Assembly: GCA_030445875.1 (NCBI GenBank)
Contig: JASUSX010000011.1
Location: 1 to 17,726 of the forward strand
Direction: 5' to 3'
DNA: 17,726 nucleotides
Source of the DNA: Clostridia bacterium
GTDB taxonomy: Bacteria > Bacillota > DSM-521 > Neomoorellales > Neomoorellaceae
Under the pieces are notes generated by a model. The model ran no database searches and was not told the DNA's origin. It was given only the letters and a program-made list of their open reading frames with translations. The position numbers and the translations under genes are program-made. Within the stretch, counting starts at the first letter, position 1. Each line of letters begins with the position of its first letter. Below are positions 14,738 through 17,726 of the stretch, one piece after another.

Positions 14738-15545
14738 GTTCCACTCTCCTGACACTCTCCAGGGGAAATTCCAGTGTACCCTGTTCTGGTAGCTCTACCA
14801 GCACCTTTTTTTTGAGGATATTCTGGCCCGTTACCCGCCCTTCGCCGGCCGGGGTCTGGACCAGGGTCCCGCAGTGGGGGAAGTGGCGGCGGGCTTCTTC
14901 ATAAACCTCGTTCTCATAGCGCAAGCAGCACATGAGCCGGCCGCAAAGGCCTGAGATCTTGGTGGGGTTCAGGGACAGGTTCTGCTCTTTGGCCATGCGG
15001 ATGGAAACCGGGTCAAACTCACCCAGGAAAGTAGCACAGCAGACCGGTCGGCCGCAGCAGCCCAGCCCGCCCAGCATCTTGGCCTCATCCCGGACCCCGA
15101 TCTGGCGTAACTCAATGCGGGTGCGAAAAATAGCCGCCAGGTCTCTGACCAGCTCGCGGAAGTCCACCCGGCCCTCGGCGGTGAAATAGAAGATGATCCT
15201 GCTGACATCAAAGGTAAACTCCACGTCGATCAACTTCATGGGCAGGTTATGGGCGGCGATTTTCTCCTGGCAAATGGCGAAGGCTTCCTTCTCCTTCTGA
15301 CGATTGCTGTTTACCTGTTCGGTATCGGCCTCCGTCGCCCGGCGGATTACCGGGCGCAAAGGCGACACCACCTCGCCTTCCTCAACCTGGCGGGGCGGGA
15401 TAACTACTTCACCGTATTCCATGCCCCGAGCCGTTTCGACGATGACATGGTCGCCCGCAGCCAGTTCCAGGGTACCGGGGTCGAAGTAATAGATCTTGCC
15501 GGCCTTCTTAAACCTGACGCCAACGACGGTAATTATCTCTATCAC
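14727..15545 (-). CDS. ricT: PSP1-domain protein RicT (YaaT)
   Basis: RicT works with RicA and RicF in Bacillus as an iron-sulphur complex that helps RNase Y mature operon mRNAs and supports sporulation and competence. The 272-residue frame has the PSP1 domain: VVGVRFKKAGKIYYFDP near the start, and the cysteine clusters LGCCGRPVCCATF and ISGLCGRLMCCLRYE at about 161-205. The only in-frame upstream start is GTG at 15545, which overlaps the GGGAGG ribosome binding site and so seems unusable. Bacillus YaaT starts just before VVGVRFK, so the true start may be ATA 15536 or ATT 15533. It sits between holB and yabA, as in Bacillus. Confidence 0.93.
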   Translation of the reverse strand: MIEIITVVGVRFKKAGKIYYFDPGTLELAAGDHVIVETARGMEYGEVVIPPRQVEEGEVVSPLRPVIRRATEADTEQVNSNRQKEKEAFAICQEKIAAHNLPMKLIDVEFTFDVSRIIFYFTAEGRVDFRELVRDLAAIFRTRIELRQIGVRDEAKMLGGLGCCGRPVCCATFLGEFDPVSIRMAKEQNLSLNPTKISGLCGRLMCCLRYENEVYEEARRHFPHCGTLVQTPAGEGRVTGQNILKKKVLVELPEQGTLEFPLESVRRVEHEH

Positions 15546-15578
15546 CTCCCGGGTTACAAGTCAGGGGTCTGTAAACTC

Positions 15579-16457
15579 CTACCCCTCTACGGAAGCACCG
15601 GCGAGTTCCCGGTGCAGGTTAAACATCAGCACCTCCAGGGCCAGGCGGCGGTTAGCATTGCGTTCGATGGCCGCCCGGGCCGCCTGGATAAGCTGGAAAC
15701 AGCGCCAGATCTTCGCCGGGGGCAGGGGCGGCGCCAAAGGACAGCCCGGCTGCAATAATAGTTTTGCCGATCCGGTTAACTGCCAGACCAGCTGGTCGCG
15801 GCAGGCGAGGGCTATCGCCTGGAGGACCCCTGGCAGGTCCTCTTCCTCCTCCAGGCCAGGCAGGATCTCCTCCAGCAGCACCGCCAGGTCACCCCCGGCC
15901 AGGCGGCTCCAGTAATCAGCCCCGTTAGCAGGCACTATCCCGGCCGTGCCCAGGAGTACCTCCTGGCAACGGGAACGGATGGTAGGTAGAAGCAAATCTG
16001 GCTGGGCGGCCAGGAGGATAAAGTAGGTCCCCGCCGGGGGCTCTTCCAGGGTCTTGAGCAGGCAGTTGGCCGCTGCCTCCGTCAGGGTATCGGCTCCCTC
16101 CAGGACGGCGATCCGCGCCCCGCCCTGGAAGGAACGGTAGCCGAGCCGCCCCTCTAGTTCCCTGATCTGGTCAATCTTCAGGGTCGCGCCCCGGGGTCTA
16201 ATCAGGTGATAGTCCGGATGGTTACCCCCGGCCATTTGCCGGCAGGAGCGGCAGCGGCCGCAGGGTTCTCCCCCTTGCAGGTTCTGGCAGTTGAGGGCCG
16301 TGGCCAGGTAGCGGGCCAGTTCCAGCCTCTCCGCCTCCCCGCCCCCGGCCAGCAGGTAGGCGTGGGCCACCCTCCCTCCCAGGAGGGCCTGGCGCAGTTG
16401 CCGGCGGGCCGCCACCGACCCTGCGGCACCTGTCCCGGGCGAGTGCTCGGCTATCAT
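15579..16457 (-). CDS. holB: DNA polymerase III delta' subunit
   Basis: Delta' is the fixed stator of the clamp loader that puts the beta clamp on DNA. The 292-residue protein has the AAA+ fold with the zinc module Cys57, Cys66, Cys69, Cys72 (CQNLQGGEPCGRCRSC). It has NCLLKTLEEPPAGT at about 131-144 and the SRC motif in TIRSRCQ. The Walker A region reads LLAGGGEAERLELAR, so the GKT needed for ATP is missing; that is normal for delta' and separates it from the tau/gamma subunit DnaX. It begins four bases after the tmk stop. Bacillus has yaaQ and yaaR in this gap, and they are not present here. Confidence 0.93.
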   Translation of the reverse strand: MIAEHSPGTGAAGSVAARRQLRQALLGGRVAHAYLLAGGGEAERLELARYLATALNCQNLQGGEPCGRCRSCRQMAGGNHPDYHLIRPRGATLKIDQIRELEGRLGYRSFQGGARIAVLEGADTLTEAAANCLLKTLEEPPAGTYFILLAAQPDLLLPTIRSRCQEVLLGTAGIVPANGADYWSRLAGGDLAVLLEEILPGLEEEEDLPGVLQAIALACRDQLVWQLTGSAKLLLQPGCPLAPPLPPAKIWRCFQLIQAARAAIERNANRRLALEVLMFNLHRELAGASVEG

Positions 16458-16461
16458 CCCT

Positions 16462-17142
16462 TTACCTCGCCTCCCGCTGGATCGGACCCGCCGTTGCTGC
16501 CCTGGCGGCGGGGAGTGCCCCTGCCAGCCAGGGTACCACTATCCCTTCTACCTGTGCCCATACCGCGTCCGGGGTCCCGGTGCCATCGACGCGGCGCACC
16601 CGCCCCGGTTCCCGGCGGCTCAGTTCCAGGTAGCCCTGGCGTACCCGCTGGTGGAAGGCCAGTTCCTCCTGCTCCATGCGGTCGGCAGCCAGCCCGCGGC
16701 GCCGGGCCAAGCCCACCTCTACCGGTACGTCGATTAAAAGGGTGAGGTCCGGCTCAAGGCCACCCGTGGCCAGGTCATTAACCTGGTGCACCAGTTCTGC
16801 CCCCAGGCCGCGGCCGTAACCCTGATAGGCCAGGGTAGAATCGCTAAAGCGGTCGCATAAGACGATTTTCCCTGCTGCCAGGGCCGGCCGGATGCGTTCG
16901 GCTACATGCTGGGCCCGGGCGGCGGCGTACAGGAGGATCTCCGCCCGGGCGTCTACCGGGCCGTAGTGAGGCACCAGGAGCAGCCGGCGAATGGCCTCGG
17001 CCAGGGGCGTACCGCCGGGTTCCCGGGTACACTCAACGGCCAGGCCCTGCCGGCGTAAGAAAACCTCCAGCCGCTCCATCTGGGTGGTCTTACCGGAGCC
17101 GTCGGGACCCTCTATGGTAATGAACAGGCCGCTAGGCACCAA
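16462..17142 (-). CDS. tmk: Thymidylate kinase
   Basis: Tmk phosphorylates dTMP to dTDP for DNA synthesis. The 226-residue protein has the P-loop EGPDGSGKTT at 11-20, the TREPGGTPL motif near 39, the DRFSDSTLAYQGYGRG segment at about 97-112 and a LID region with RRR. The start is either TTG 17142 or the next codon, GTG 17139; the GTG has the better distance from AGGTGAT. The C-terminus ends in an Ala-rich tail that is probably flexible. It is followed closely by holB, as in Firmicutes generally. Confidence 0.96.
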   Translation of the reverse strand: MVPSGLFITIEGPDGSGKTTQMERLEVFLRRQGLAVECTREPGGTPLAEAIRRLLLVPHYGPVDARAEILLYAAARAQHVAERIRPALAAGKIVLCDRFSDSTLAYQGYGRGLGAELVHQVNDLATGGLEPDLTLLIDVPVEVGLARRRGLAADRMEQEELAFHQRVRQGYLELSRREPGRVRRVDGTGTPDAVWAQVEGIVVPWLAGALPAARAATAGPIQREAR

Positions 17143-17164
17143 GCATCACCTGCATTAATTCGGA

Positions 17165-17193
17165 ATTATATAGCTTACTCCTCTACCCCACAA
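17165..17193 (-). promoter_or_regulatory. Possible tmk promoter
   Basis: On the minus strand TTGTGG (17193-17188), 17 bases, perfect TATAAT (17170-17165). The start would be near 17158, about 16 bases before the tmk start codon. The -35 has only three consensus bases, and read-through from the gene upstream is also possible. Confidence 0.5.
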
Positions 17194-17726
17194 TCAGCAC
17201 TTTACCCTCCGGACCCCGGATGGCCTCCAGTCGAGCAATAACCTCCCCTGTCAGGACCTCGCCCGGTACGACCAGAGCCAGGCCCGGGGGACAGGGGGCC
17301 ACGAGTTCCGCCGCCACCTGGCCTTCCGCCTGCCAGAGGGGCACTTCCCGCCGGGGGGCCAGCCAGGCCTCCCGGGGTGAGAGGGCCTGGCGGGGCAGCC
17401 CGGTCAGGAACGCGGGGCCGGTCCCCCCCTGCCGGCCCGGCCCCGGTGGTGGCCAGGATGCGGCCGGCCGTGGCAGTGCCAGCAGGGAGGCCAGGAGGGA
17501 CTGGATTTTGGCCTCATTATCGCCCGGGGTGAGGATCAAGAGGATGTAATCCGGCCCGGCCAGCTCCACCTCCTGGCCGGCCTGGCGTAGAAAGGCGGCT
17601 ACCTGCGGCCCGCTGGCCCCCAAGGGGGCCGTTGGCAGAAGGAGCCGCGTGACATCCAGGCCAGCGGCCGCCGGACCCGTCACTTCCGCCGGCGCCAGGC
17701 AGGGGAGACCGGCGGCTGCCAGTTGC
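17183..17726 (-). CDS. Orn/Lys/Arg decarboxylase family protein, C-terminal part
   Basis: Only the last 180 or so residues are in the window; the frame stays open to the right edge. Near the end it reads ALSPREAWLAPRREVPLWQA and then AAELVAPCPPGLALVVPGE, the C-terminal domain of the PLP-dependent Orn/Lys/Arg decarboxylases, where PYPPGIP-PGE is typical. The PLP lysine domain is outside the window, so activity cannot be judged. Members next to tmk (yaaO in Bacillus) are common in Firmicutes. Codons here are very GC-rich, and the segment contains a Pro/Gly-rich loop (about 90-105 residues from the end). The substrate cannot be told from this part. Confidence 0.85.
   Translation of the reverse strand, partial: QLAAAGLPCLAPAEVTGPAAAGLDVTRLLLPTAPLGASGPQVAAFLRQAGQEVELAGPDYILLILTPGDNEAKIQSLLASLLALPRPAASWPPPGPGRQGGTGPAFLTGLPRQALSPREAWLAPRREVPLWQAEGQVAAELVAPCPPGLALVVPGEVLTGEVIARLEAIRGPEGKVLIVG

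Noticed and set aside
16300-16350. Loss of Walker A in holB as a sign of damage
   Set aside because: Delta' subunits normally lack a working P-loop.

Overview
The window looks like chromosomal DNA from a thermophilic, moderately GC-rich clostridial Firmicute, most likely Moorella or a close relative. Two things point there: the core gene order matches the tmk-holB-ricT-yabA-rsmI-abrB-metG-tatD neighbourhood near the Bacillus/Clostridia origin, and the protein sequences are Firmicute-like. The genus is an inference from memory, not a database result.

Layout from left to right. Positions 8-1159 hold a CRISPR array of 18 apparently identical 30-bp repeats and 17 spacers, cut by the left edge. 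It reads on the minus strand, because the repeat then ends in the type I-B handle ATTGAAAC. Its leader (1160-1333) contains an 11-bp dyad. Positions 1334-9780 hold one minus-strand subtype I-B operon in the order cas8b (csh1), cas11b-like small subunit, cas7 (csh2), cas5, cas3, cas4, cas1, cas2, cas6. Positions 9781-10262 are intergenic. Positions 10263-13012 hold the minus-strand metG-tatD pair, divergent from abrB (13175-13432, plus). Positions 13567-17726 hold the minus-strand series of an Orn/Lys/Arg-decarboxylase-like gene (partial), tmk, holB, ricT, yabA and rsmI.

The most interesting part is the cas upstream region. On the plus strand, divergent to the cas operon, there is a degenerate two-repeat mini-CRISPR. 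The first copy, at 9903-9932, matches the array repeat at 24 of 30 positions and keeps the last 12 bases intact. The second, at about 9952-9981, keeps the Cas6-recognition half. A good promoter (TTTACT, 17 bp, TAAAAT) would start transcription at the first base of the first pseudo-repeat. The pseudo-spacer matches the -10 region of the cas8b promoter at 15 of its first 18 bases, beside a TTA that could be a PAM. The mismatches are at 6, 12 and 17, and positions 6 and 12 are the bases flipped out in Cascade guides. This is the layout expected for a CreR/CreA-like crRNA that makes Cascade repress its own operon without cleaving it.

How the parts work together: Cas1, Cas2 and Cas4 add spacers at the leader end (near 1159). 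Cas6 cuts the transcript. Cas8b, Cas11, Cas7 and Cas5 form Cascade, and Cas3 degrades targets. The small crRNA-like gene probably adjusts operon expression to the level of Cascade. The core genes to the right serve replication (Tmk, HolB, YabA), translation (MetG, RsmI), RNA and sporulation regulation (RicT, AbrB) and nucleic-acid turnover (TatD).
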